A DNA stretch of 34,829 bases. Origin: Flavobacterium rivuli WB 3.3-2 = DSM 21788 (GTDB lineage: Bacteria > Bacteroidota > Bacteroidia > Flavobacteriales > Flavobacteriaceae). Positions 14,882 through 24,500 of the stretch are shown here, in pieces. The notes below the pieces were generated by a model. That model was not told the DNA's origin. It made no database searches and saw only the letters and a program-made list of their open reading frames with translations. Position 1 is the stretch's first letter, and each line of letters opens with the position of its first letter. The position numbers and the translations under genes were made by a program. The DNA lies in the NCBI RefSeq assembly GCF_000378485.1, contig NZ_KB899971.1:277050-311878 (forward strand), read 5' to 3'.

Positions 14882-17140
14882 TTGGCACTACTATTATACA
14901 TTAACGGGCAACTGGCAGATGTTGATGCCGGTACCGTTATTGCCCAGACCAAACAGGTAAACGACCTTAACAGCCTTGATAACCGGCAGGCGGGGTACAC
15001 TAATAAATTCAGCCTGCCTAAAACGGCTAACAACCTGCGCATTATGCAGTTTTTAACCCTTGTGGGCAACAACTCGGCGGTGCCGTACCAAAAAAACGAC
15101 TGCTCGCTGTACAGTGCATCAGGCGAATGCTTTGTATATAATGGCTGGGCGGTAATTACAGATGGCGGCGATAGTTATGAGGCTGTTGTTTACGACGGTA
15201 TTATAGAGCTGTACAAGGCTATAGAGAACAAAACGCTGAACGACGTTGGGCTGGAAGAACTTGTACACAACAAATCGGTACAGGGGGTAATAAACTCGTG
15301 GGGCGCAAATGTGCCTTACCGCTATATCCTTGCCGATTATAACGGCAACAATGGTCAATATGAAACAGGCAGTAACCGCGTAAACATAGATTACCTGGTA
15401 CCATCGGTAAGTGTGGCGTGGCTCTGGAAAAAGATCTTTGAGAGGTACAATAACAACGTGCAGCCCACAGGATCTATATTTGATTCGCCCGATTTTAAGC
15501 AGCTGTACATGACGTTCCCTAAGGGGCAGGTGCGCAGCGATACAAACGATATTCCGCTTTTTAAAAGCAGCGACTACCACTTTATACAAAGCAACGGAAA
15601 CAATTTCGGCATCCGTAAAATATACTACTGCAAGTTTATAACTACAGAGCAGTACCAGCCGATGTGGCTTAGCAATGTTGGGGGCATCCATCTAAAGGTA
15701 GTGGCATCGGCATCTTACAAGCTTACTATAAAGGGCAAACTCTATGGGCACCGCGATGGCAATGCAGGCATACACAAAGACAGTTTTATAAGGTTCGGCA
15801 AAAATTGCGATACCCTTCAGGCGTACCAAACAGGCAATAATATTATAAATGTATTTAACGGGCAGCCTTATTTAGCATACGGCGAAGATTTTGAGTTTAC
15901 GTCTAACCCCTTTCAGCTAAGTGCTACCGACAGTATTTGTGCCATCATAGGCGGGCAGGGTACCGATAGTTATGAACTTAACGAAGACTGGTATGCCGAT
16001 GAACTTACTATAGAGCTTGTGCGGTTAGACCCCGAAAGCATTGACTTTAGCGAAGTACTTACCGATTTTGCCGTGAAGGATTTTCTTAACGAGGTGGTAC
16101 ACCGTTTTGGGCTTACCATGTATAAGGATACGTTTAGCAACAACTACCGCTTTTTAACATTACAGGAACAGTTGCAGGGAGCAGCGGTTGTAAACTGGAG
16201 CAAAAAGTTCAGTAAAAAAACACAGGAGAACTACATTTTTGGCACCTACGCCCAGAACAACCGTTTTACGTACACCTACAATGATAAAGAAAGCACGCAT
16301 AACGACTGGGGCATAAACATAGCAAATGTAAACCTGCCCGATACCCGCGACGTTATAAAATCTAAAATATACAGTCCGGAACGGGTGCCGACTGTCTACC
16401 TGGGCGAAAACAGCAATGTGTACAAGCTTTGGGAAAAGGAAATTGCAGAAGACCCACAGCCCGATGAGCCTGCCATAACTTACAAATCGTTAGATAAGCG
16501 CTATTACTTTTTAAAATCGCGGCAGGTATCGCGCACTATAAATGTGGTTTCAGATATTTTGGGCAGCCTTAATAACCCTACAAATACACACTATCGCGAA
16601 ACCTATAGCGGCCTTAGTTTTAAAGATATAATCAGCAGGTTTTACTCGCCGCTGCAGGCATTGCTTAATAACGCAGTACTGGTAACGGCCGACCTTTGGC
16701 TTACGGATGCCGACATTGCCAACCTTGATTTTACAAAGCTGTATTACATAGAGCAGCTTGCTAACTACTACATTTTAAACAAGGTAAACAATTACATATC
16801 CGGCAGGGTTACTAAATGCGAGCTGGTTCAGGTAGCTTACAGCACACCACCGCCAGAGGTTATCCCTGTTATTTTTACCCTTACAGGCATAGCGCGAACG
16901 GGCGGACTCAGGGCTATACTTTACTTTACGCGGGCTATAGAAAATTACCCGTGTGTTATAGAACATTCGTCAGATGGCATTAGCTGGGTAAGTTACAGCA
17001 CAACTTCAGAAAATTTAAGCAGCCCGTATACGACCACGCGCTTAGCCGGTGGCACTAATTATTTCAGGATAAGCAGCTACGATTATGCAAACAGTAGTGT
17101 TATCCGGTACTCTAACACCGTTTCAATTGCAATACCATGA
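14882..17140 (+). CDS. Large phage tail/baseplate protein
   Basis: 752 aa from a TTG at 14882. No ATG or GTG lies between it and the upstream in-frame stop, and the predicted start MALLLYINGQLADVDAGTVI reads like the beginning of the family. The body is beta-rich with many Asn and Tyr (YTNKFSLPKTANNLRIMQFLTL, INSWGANVPYRYILADY, VKDFLNEVVHRFGLTMYKD, INVVSDILGSLNNPTNTHYRE). The last 95 residues or so look like a fibronectin-like/Ig-like domain (FTLTGIARTGGLRAILYFTR, SSDGISWVSYSTTSE, NYFRISSYDYANSSV), a common adhesion module on tail tips. Likely a tail-tip or baseplate component. Its stop overlaps the next start as ATGA. Confidence 0.65.
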   Translation: MALLLYINGQLADVDAGTVIAQTKQVNDLNSLDNRQAGYTNKFSLPKTANNLRIMQFLTLVGNNSAVPYQKNDCSLYSASGECFVYNGWAVITDGGDSYEAVVYDGIIELYKAIENKTLNDVGLEELVHNKSVQGVINSWGANVPYRYILADYNGNNGQYETGSNRVNIDYLVPSVSVAWLWKKIFERYNNNVQPTGSIFDSPDFKQLYMTFPKGQVRSDTNDIPLFKSSDYHFIQSNGNNFGIRKIYYCKFITTEQYQPMWLSNVGGIHLKVVASASYKLTIKGKLYGHRDGNAGIHKDSFIRFGKNCDTLQAYQTGNNIINVFNGQPYLAYGEDFEFTSNPFQLSATDSICAIIGGQGTDSYELNEDWYADELTIELVRLDPESIDFSEVLTDFAVKDFLNEVVHRFGLTMYKDTFSNNYRFLTLQEQLQGAAVVNWSKKFSKKTQENYIFGTYAQNNRFTYTYNDKESTHNDWGINIANVNLPDTRDVIKSKIYSPERVPTVYLGENSNVYKLWEKEIAEDPQPDEPAITYKSLDKRYYFLKSRQVSRTINVVSDILGSLNNPTNTHYRETYSGLSFKDIISRFYSPLQALLNNAVLVTADLWLTDADIANLDFTKLYYIEQLANYYILNKVNNYISGRVTKCELVQVAYSTPPPEVIPVIFTLTGIARTGGLRAILYFTRAIENYPCVIEHSSDGISWVSYSTTSENLSSPYTTTRLAGGTNYFRISSYDYANSSVIRYSNTVSIAIP

Positions 17141-17424
17141 TACAGCAACTTAAAAACATACCCCCAAATATAGATTTTGGCTTTGGCATCACTAAGCAGG
17201 AAGTTGCCGTAAACACACCCGTAACCGTATGGCTAAACACGTTGTATAATCAGGACGTTTACGGCTTTACACTACATGCCACGGGTGTGGTTACTAAAAT
17301 ATCTAATTATGAATATGTGGTAACCTACCCCCTGCCCGGCACTTACACCCTTACGCTGGGCGTGGGCACAAAAGATAAAAAGATAAGCCTTGACAGTAAT
17401 ATTTTAACTTTAATTGTAACCTAA
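17137..17424 (+). CDS. Small Ig-like phage tail protein
   Basis: 95 aa, one beta domain: VNTPVTVWLNTLYNQDVYGFTLH, then ISNYEYVVTYPLPGTYTLTLGVGTKDKKISLDSNILTLIV. The PGTYTLTLGV ending is typical of PKD/Ig-like folds. It is coupled at both ends, ATGA with the gene before and TAATG with the tape measure, so it must be made together with them. Probably a tail decoration or tip domain, on fold only. Confidence 0.65.
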   Translation: MIQQLKNIPPNIDFGFGITKQEVAVNTPVTVWLNTLYNQDVYGFTLHATGVVTKISNYEYVVTYPLPGTYTLTLGVGTKDKKISLDSNILTLIVT

Positions 17425-20321
17425 TGGCAAACCAAAAAATAGTATTGGCACAACTTGATATTGATATTAAAGGGCTTGTAGCAGCAGCAAGGCAATCTGT
17501 AGAGGCTATTACAGCTATAAATACAGAGCTTAAAAAACTTGTGGAAATGGGCGAAGACACCTCCGGTCAGTTTGCGCAAATGAAACAGGACATGATACTC
17601 CTTACTAAGCAGCTCGAAGATCAAAATAAAGCTATAGAAGCACAGGTAACCAATAACCATAACCTTGCCGATGTACAGGCCGAAGTTATAGAAGCACTTA
17701 AAGAAACTGCAACAGCCCACAAAAACCTTAGCGATAGTATTGCCCAGACAGATGCCGCCACAACCGGTTACGTACAAAACGCTACAGATGCTGCCAATGC
17801 CATAAACTCCCTTAACCAATCGCTCTCGGCAAACGAAGCACTGATGGCAAATAGTGCAGAAAGCACTAATGAGCAGGTAAAAACATTTAGCGACTACAAA
17901 GACCAGGTAACCGAAAGTTTTGCCAGCATTAATATTTTTAACGGCGGGCTTGGTGGTTTTATAAGCCGCGCACAGGAAGCAGGTGGCACCGGGCCTATGC
18001 TTAAAGGTGCTTTTGAGGGGATGTCTCAGGGAATAATGGGCATGACAAAATCATCGCTTGCATTTATTGCTACTCCCATTGGTGCAGTTATAGCCGCCGT
18101 GGGTATTGTTGTAAGCGCACTGGTAAGTTATTTTAAAGACACGCAGGAAGGTATAGATAAGGTAACTGCAGTAACCCGCCCCCTACAATCGGTATTTAAC
18201 GCGCTCATGGGAGTGTTTCAAAACGTAGGTAAATATTTGGCAGATGCGTTTACAAATCCTCAAAAGTCCATAACAGCTTTTGGTAATCTTGTAAAAGACC
18301 AGATAGTAAACCGCTTTATGGGAATGCTGGAGCTGCTGCCTAACTTAGGGAAATCTATAGCACTGGTTTTTCAGGGCAAATTTGCCGAGGCAGGAAAAAC
18401 CGCGTTAGATGCGCTTGGTAAAGTAGCAACTGGTACTAACAATATTAGCGATAAAATTGCCGGAGCCGCAAAAGAAACCGAAGCTTTTTTAAAAGAGGCA
18501 TATAGCAGGGGGCAAAAAATAGACGAGCTGCAAAAAAAACTGGATAAGGGCATGGCAGATTATACTAAGCGCAACAGCGAACTCTCTATAGAGCTCGATA
18601 GGCAAAATACTACGGCAAACGATACTAATGCCACCTTTGCCCAGCGCGAAAAAGCAGCTGCTACCGCTATAGCTACTGCAAAAGAGCATAATAAACTAAT
18701 GCTGGACAGGTTAGACACAGAGATTGAACTCCTTACTTTAAAACAGCAGGAAAATGGCATTACCGATGCAGAAAAAAATGAGCTTGCAGATATGGTGGCA
18801 AAACGTAATGATGCTGCCGCGCAGTATGCAAGTGGCGAAAAGGATTTGCAAAATAATTTGACAGCGATTAAGGATGCCGCTGCCGAAAAAGAAAAAGCAC
18901 GCCGGCAGCAACTTGTTACTGATGCTTTGCAAAAGCAAAAGCTGGAGCTGGACATGTATGTACAATTGCAGGGAGAAAAGGCAAAATCGCTTAGCGGCGA
19001 ACTCGAATTTATAGAGCAGCTCAGGATCAAAAAGCTTGCAATTGCGCAGTCAGAATTTAACGCTTCTAAAAAAACGGCTAACGATGCACTTAATTTGCAA
19101 ATTGCCCGGGGAGCCATTACAATAGAAAATGCTAAAGCTGTTGCCGATGCTACTGCCAGGTATGCCCATTTAGAACTGGAGCTGTACATTGCACAAAACC
19201 CAACAAAAATTAAAGCCAGTGAAGAACTTACAGAACAGATTATTGCAGAGGAAGAAAAAAGGCTGCAATACATTAAGGATGCTAAGGATAAGGAGCTACA
19301 GGCAACGCTAAAAACCAATGCCGATGTTATTGAGGCAAAACGTATAAATAATGAAAAACTTAGTGAGCAGGATTTACTGTACATTACTCAAAAAACCGCT
19401 CTCGATAAAGAATATACCGATACTGCAAATACAAACCGAGAGGCTCTTGATAATCAGGAAAAATCGCGAAAAGCCAGCCAGTTAGATGCGCAAAACAAAA
19501 TTGATATTGCCAATGCGCAAACAAAATATGACGCAGACCTGATTACAGAAGAGACAAGGTATGGTGCAGAGCTTACCGGGCTAAAAGACCAGCTTGATAA
19601 AAAGCAAATAACCCTGGACCAGTATAATGAAAGCGTTACCATTGCAGAGAAAGAGCATGCCAAAAATGATGAAGACATAAACCTGGCAAAAAATACTGCC
19701 ATAGTCTCGCAATACGCGTCTATGTTTGGTAACGTGTCGCAGCTTTTAGGCAAAAAAACGGCGGCAGGTAAGGCAGCCGCCATTGCAGAGGCCACCATGA
19801 ACACGTATAACGGTGTTACACAGGTATGGGCTTCTGATAGTGTTTTGCCAGAGCCTTTTGCAACGCCGGCTAAAATTGCCAGTACGGCTATGGTTGTAGC
19901 TTCCGGGTTAAAAGCGGTTAAGCAAATAGCATCTACTAAAACACCTAAGGCCCAGAAAGGTGCGCTGTTTAACATAGGCGGTAACCGCCACAGTAACGGC
20001 GGCACACTTTTTACCGGTGCCGATGGGACCCGCTTTGAAGCCGAGCAGGGCGAACTTATAGGTGTTATGAACCGCAATGCGGCGGCACACTTTATGGCGT
20101 TTAACAATGCATTCCCGGCGGGGGGCAGCAGCACGCCCAACTATTTTGCGGGCGGAGGCATCGTATCGCGCGATGTAGCGCAGCCCTCTTTAAACATAGA
20201 CGAGCTTGCCTCAAAAATTGCTATGGCAAACAGGGCTATACCTGCGCCGGTTGTGGCGGTGCAGGATATTATAGCCCGCGGCAACAGTTATATACAGGTA
20301 CGGGATGCGGCTAATTTTTAA
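17424..20321 (+). CDS. Tape measure protein
   Basis: 965 aa. The first 160 residues and residues about 340-780 are long Ala/Glu/Lys/Gln helices with heptad spacing. A hydrophobic segment lies at about 211-236 (SLAFIATPIGAVIAAVGIVVSALVSYF). Residues 780-840 are helical and alanine-rich. The tail end has the glycine-rich stretch seen in these proteins (KGALFNIGGNRHSNGG, FNNAFPAGGSSTPNYFAGGGIVS). Length, coiled coils and membrane segment are characteristic: it sets the tail length and enters the membrane during infection. 965 residues at about 1.5 angstroms each would suit a tail of roughly 145 nm, so a long-tailed siphovirus-like particle is likely. Confidence 0.9.
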   Translation: MANQKIVLAQLDIDIKGLVAAARQSVEAITAINTELKKLVEMGEDTSGQFAQMKQDMILLTKQLEDQNKAIEAQVTNNHNLADVQAEVIEALKETATAHKNLSDSIAQTDAATTGYVQNATDAANAINSLNQSLSANEALMANSAESTNEQVKTFSDYKDQVTESFASINIFNGGLGGFISRAQEAGGTGPMLKGAFEGMSQGIMGMTKSSLAFIATPIGAVIAAVGIVVSALVSYFKDTQEGIDKVTAVTRPLQSVFNALMGVFQNVGKYLADAFTNPQKSITAFGNLVKDQIVNRFMGMLELLPNLGKSIALVFQGKFAEAGKTALDALGKVATGTNNISDKIAGAAKETEAFLKEAYSRGQKIDELQKKLDKGMADYTKRNSELSIELDRQNTTANDTNATFAQREKAAATAIATAKEHNKLMLDRLDTEIELLTLKQQENGITDAEKNELADMVAKRNDAAAQYASGEKDLQNNLTAIKDAAAEKEKARRQQLVTDALQKQKLELDMYVQLQGEKAKSLSGELEFIEQLRIKKLAIAQSEFNASKKTANDALNLQIARGAITIENAKAVADATARYAHLELELYIAQNPTKIKASEELTEQIIAEEEKRLQYIKDAKDKELQATLKTNADVIEAKRINNEKLSEQDLLYITQKTALDKEYTDTANTNREALDNQEKSRKASQLDAQNKIDIANAQTKYDADLITEETRYGAELTGLKDQLDKKQITLDQYNESVTIAEKEHAKNDEDINLAKNTAIVSQYASMFGNVSQLLGKKTAAGKAAAIAEATMNTYNGVTQVWASDSVLPEPFATPAKIASTAMVVASGLKAVKQIASTKTPKAQKGALFNIGGNRHSNGGTLFTGADGTRFEAEQGELIGVMNRNAAAHFMAFNNAFPAGGSSTPNYFAGGGIVSRDVAQPSLNIDELASKIAMANRAIPAPVVAVQDIIARGNSYIQVRDAANF

Positions 20322-20379
20322 GCAAATACATTGTATAGAAATTATTGTTACGATTTGTGAGGAAAATATCATCATTTAA

Positions 20380-20619
20380 ATGGTTCAACATATTTTATCA
20401 GGCTGGAAAAACTATCTGGCTAAAAGCGAGGTTACCAATACCGTTGCACAACAAAGGGCAGCCCTTTGTGCCTCCTGCCCCCACGCCCGGCAGGGTAAAC
20501 TGCTCGCATTTATAAACGATAGCTTAAAAGAAATTGAGGGTGCGTATTGCAACATTTGCAAATGCCCGCTTAGCGCAAAAGTGCGCAGTACAGATATTTG
20601 CCCAATACATAAATGGTAG
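20380..20619 (+). CDS. Small Cys-rich (zinc-ribbon-like) phage protein
   Basis: 79 aa. Cysteines are at residues 30, 33, 57, 60, 62 and 74, arranged as CASC, then CNICKC, then DICPIHKW with a His at 77. This should bind one or two zinc ions. Such small Cys proteins occur after the tape measure in some Bacteroidota phages, but I do not know their function. The start is at 20380, and one base separates its stop from the next gene's ATG. Confidence 0.6.
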   Translation: MVQHILSGWKNYLAKSEVTNTVAQQRAALCASCPHARQGKLLAFINDSLKEIEGAYCNICKCPLSAKVRSTDICPIHKW

Positions 20620-20620
20620 C

Positions 20621-20866
20621 ATGACGCGGTATGAAACAATAACAAGCCTGGGTGATAACTTTATAAAGCTCATGGGCAAAAGCCTTATACCGGTACATAT
20701 ACTGGACTGGAAGGTGTATTATGAGGCTTACCTAAAACAAGCCCAACTGCTCTGTAAAGAGCACGGCAAACCTAAAAAAACAAAAGCCGCAGGTATTACT
20801 GCCGCAATGTATAATATAAGTGACCGTAGTATGTTTAGCATTATTGCTTTTATGGAAGGTTGTTAG
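20621..20866 (+). CDS. Small phage protein after the tape measure
   Basis: 81 aa from the ATG at 20621, MTRYETITSLGDNFIKLMGKSLIP. The frame is open further upstream, but that start would overlap the Cys-rich gene by about 86 bases. The protein is basic and helical (VHILDWKVYYEAYLKQAQLLCKEHGKPKKTKAAG, ISDRSMFSIIAFMEGC). Its motif-poor sequence and its position suggest a tail-assembly or regulatory helper. It is the last plus-strand phage gene before the repeats at 20874. Confidence 0.55.
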   Translation: MTRYETITSLGDNFIKLMGKSLIPVHILDWKVYYEAYLKQAQLLCKEHGKPKKTKAAGITAAMYNISDRSMFSIIAFMEGC

Positions 20867-20996
20867 TGAGCGGTGTTCAGTATTCAGTGTTCAGTCGCAG
20901 TGTTCAGTATCCAGTATACAGTAATCAGTGTTCAGTCGCAGTCGCAGTCGCAATGTTTAGTTATAATTTGTTATTTGTGATTTGGAATTTTTACCC
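20867..20996. repeat. Family D microsatellite
   Basis: 20874-20955 is built from CAGTATTCAGTGTTCAGTCGC-type words, ending in a run of AGTCGC units (20935-20951). It is the longest family D tract here. Related tracts are at 3066-3112, 3689-3725, 5575-5620, 10565-10600 and 27329-27383. Confidence 0.6.
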
Positions 20997-21421
20997 TTAC
21001 CCTAAAACAATATTCGCTTCTCCTTTTATAACAAGTATTGGTTTACCATCTTCATAGCCAGAACTCCATCCTGTTGTATGTATGTCTGTTTTAACAATTG
21101 TAAGCTGTACATCTTTATAGTTTATGTAAACCAGCTGCCATGACTGTGCGTTACTATGCTGTTGTTGTAAATAAATTCCGGTTGGGGTTGTGGTAAACCA
21201 TTCGGCAAATAGTTTACGCTCCATCTCAAAAATTTCGGGATAGCTTTTAAGGTATATATAATCGCTGTTGTTTGTACCGGGTACTGTGGCAGCGTTGCGG
21301 CTGTAAAGGGTTATGCCATGCCCCTGAAAAAATATGGACCACGCATTTAATGCCGGCAGGTTTTGCAAAACGGCAGGTGGGGTTTCCGGTTTTTTTTTTT
21401 AAAGAATTTAGAGAAAAACAT
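20997..21421 (-). pseudogene. Hypothetical gene broken by an A11 tract
   Basis: A good frame ends at 20997 (AWSIFFQGHGITLYSRNAATV, then YLKSYPEIFEMERKLFAEWF, ILVIKGEANIVLG), but without an ATG. A plausible start is the ATG at 21421 (MFFSKFFKKK), whose frame runs into 11 consecutive A (T11 on plus, 21390-21400) and then out of phase into a stop within 15 codons. One extra A would join the parts into a protein of about 142 aa, MFFSKFF then KKKKPETPPAVLQNLPALNAWS. A GTG-start alternative at 21507 would need A10 instead, but it lies inside the terminator hairpin. The protein is not recognised. It is opposite in strand to the phage genes, and may or may not belong to them. Confidence 0.6.
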
Positions 21422-21497
21422 GTAATGAGGTTTATATATAACACCGCCTGTGCGTTACTAAGCAAAGATATTAAAAGCCCGGCACCAATGCATAAAA

Positions 21498-21524
21498 AAA
21501 GCCCCACGCAATGCGTGGGGCTTT
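21498..21524 (-). terminator. Terminator of the T9SS protein gene
   Basis: AAAGCCCCACGC and GCGTGGGGCTTT pair around a 3-base loop, and an A7 run on the left gives a U-run on the minus strand. It lies about 30 bases past the stop at 21556. Confidence 0.8.
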
Positions 21525-21555
21525 AAGTGCCTTTTGGCTATAAGTTACAAAGGTA

Positions 21556-24500
21556 TTAGAAAACTAATTTTTTGCTTACTTTACCTTTAACTGTATTAAC
21601 TTCTATAATAAGTACTTCTTGTGCAGCTTGTAAACCAGATACTACAGTAGTTGTAGCGTTAATTCCTGATTTTGTGAAAAGCACCCTGCCACGAACGTCA
21701 TAAACTGTTACGTCTGTCATTTGTGCAGTACCTGCATTAATGTTTATAGAAGATCCTTCTTTAAATATAATTACATTGTTAGCGTTAAGCTGTGGAGTTT
21801 CTGTACCCAGGGCATCTGTAGTAAATACTACTTCAAACCTTTCGTCAAACCTGCCAGCTTCTGTAGCAAATGTATAGTTACCGTTTCTTAGATCGTGTAC
21901 TGCATTTGTAGCGTTATCTTTAAGATAGATGTTTTGTCCGTCTGTAAATACACCATCAAAATGATCAAGAGCTATGTTGAAGCTACCTGCTGTTGCAGCG
22001 TTAAAACCTACCGGTACTACATCTGTAGTAGTAAACGATGGCCTTGCCTGTATTGTTAACGCTGTATCCTGAGATAGAGAGTAAAGAGTAACGTTAGCAG
22101 CATTTGTGCGGCTTGAAGCCTCATAGCTATAATCAAGATCAAGAGTAGCATCTGCTAAGTAAGCAACAGCCATCTGGCTAAATTCCTGCTCTGTATTGCC
22201 CACAATGTTTAACCAAAAACGAGACGCTACAGTTTCTCCAGTCCTAAAGAAAGCCTGGTTTCCAGATGCCGGAGCTTCTCTCCTCATGCTGTTTGTAAAC
22301 GTAATTTGAGGGTTAGCAACACCAGCTTTAGTTTTTACTATGAAACCTTGACCCTGAGATATTCTCCAGTTAGGGTTAGCAGCATTACCACCTGATACAG
22401 GATAGAAATCACGTTGCGTAGAACCACCAGATGTATAGTTAGGATCTCCACCATGATTACCATTTATAGCATAAGCCGTGTTAGGTACAAAAGCAGCATT
22501 ACTTAATACAGCGTAAGAAGATACTGTTGCATCGTTTTTCTTTCTCCAGAAGTAGATACCTGTTGTATTGTCTAATACTGTAGTGTTACCAGCATAAAAA
22601 TCAGCAACACTTATAGGAGATGCATACGGGTTACCTATTGCAGTATAACGTGCATCTTGTGTATTAAGTGGTAAAGTAATTGTACCGTTGTTTGGCACAC
22701 CTGTAAAGTCTCCCTGGAAAACTGTTGCAGAAGTACCTGCGTTGTAAGTACCATTACCACTAATCATGTTAGGCATACGTATAAGGTAAGCTTTAGCAGC
22801 AGCAAAACTTGTTAGAGCAGGATCTACAGTTAAGTAATACTCATGTACTGCGTTAGGGTTTGCCTGTGTAGGTGCAGGAGCTGTACCGTATACATAAAAA
22901 CGAGTTGAAAGAGTTGATGGAGAGAACGCCTGTAGGTTTTGTCCTGTTACCGGAGAAGACCATAATGTATAATCCAGTTTGTAAAGGTTGTTACTGTTTC
23001 TTGTAACTTTTACATTACCTGTGTTAGCAATAGTGCTGTTTTGCTGTACAAGAGACGCATTGTTCTCTACAGTAAAGAAACCACCTGTTGCAACAGCAAT
23101 GTTATTTACAACGTTTAGTGTACCAGATGTGTTTACAGTTAAACGTGCACCATTATCTACAGTAATATCTTTAGCATATCCTTGGTTACCAATAACGTTT
23201 GGCATCCTTCCTTGTACAGTTACCGCAGGTATTTGTACTTTGTTGTAAATTGTAGGTACTGTACCACAGCTCCAGTTAGTAGCTGTATTCCATAAAATAT
23301 CTGTAGCACCCGTCCATACTGTAACTTCGTTTACAGTTACAGTAATTTCGTTAGATGTTGTACCTGTACAAGCACCCGATGCAACAAGAGCCCTGAATTT
23401 AGTAGTTACTGAAAGTGGAGCAGTCCTGTACACAGTAGTAGTACCGCCTGTACCTGTAGTTACGTTAGTCCATGTAGCACCACCATCTGTAGATTGTTGC
23501 CATTGTCTTGTACCAACAGAGTTAGCCAATGTAATTGTTGCAGTACCACCTGCACAAAAGCTTAGGTAATCTGATGTTGCAGTACCAGGAGCTGCGCGGT
23601 TAACTTTAAATTCTAATACCGGAGTATATTTAGCTGCTATAACACAGTCGTTACCTGCAGGGAATACTTTTGCAAAGTAGTAGTACGACTGGTTTTGGTT
23701 AAATGCTGAAGGAGTATATCTTGCAGATGTAGCACCTTGTATAGCAGTATCTGTACCTGTATTAAGAGCTGTTGGAGTAGTACCTGCAGTACGTGTAGTA
23801 CTGTACCACTGGTATGTTGGGGTGTTACCTACTGCACCTGTTTCTACATAAGTAGTAACTGCAGGGTCATAACATGTTACACTTCCTGTAGATGCTAAAA
23901 GAATAGTGTTAAGGTAAGCAGGAGTACTTCTTACAGCACCACTTGGGTTTGTAACTAATACAGTATATATACCTGCATTAGCACCATTTACCGGTACAGA
24001 TAGTGTAGCAGTTGCTGTACCTGTTATACCGCTTGTACCTTCTGTAATTGGCATACCATCTTTTTCCCACTGGTAAGTAGGAACTTCTGTACCCTGACCT
24101 AAGTTAAGTGTTACACTAAATGTAGCAGTACCTGAACATGCAGCAACAGATGCCGGTTGTGTATTAATTTCCGGAGCAGGAACATCAAAAGAGCTCCTGT
24201 TGTAAGCCATAAATGCAGGGTCGCTTGTACCACTTGGCATTACTTTAAATTGTACAGCCTGAGTTCTATTAGCCTCTGTAATACCAAAATCTATAAGTCT
24301 GTAAGCTACAAGACGAATATCTCTTGTTTCTCCGCCCGGTGTAGCAACACCGTTTACCCTTGCAGTATTAAGTGCAGCAGCGGCAGGAAGAGAGAAAAAG
24401 TCTGTTTTATAAGTACCTACGGCATTAACGCCGAATATATTAATTTGAACCGGTTTACCTACAATGTTACCATTAACATCTACAAAGCAGAAAACGTCGA

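Noticed and set aside
18560..19384. 274-aa minus frame opposite the tape measure
   Set aside because: Ser/Ala-rich shadow of the coiled-coil gene. There is no start context or motif.
21247..21507. 86-aa minus frame with a hydrophobic start
   Set aside because: The GTG start is inside the terminator hairpin and the frame leaves the real protein at the A11 tract. The ATG at 21421 is a better start.
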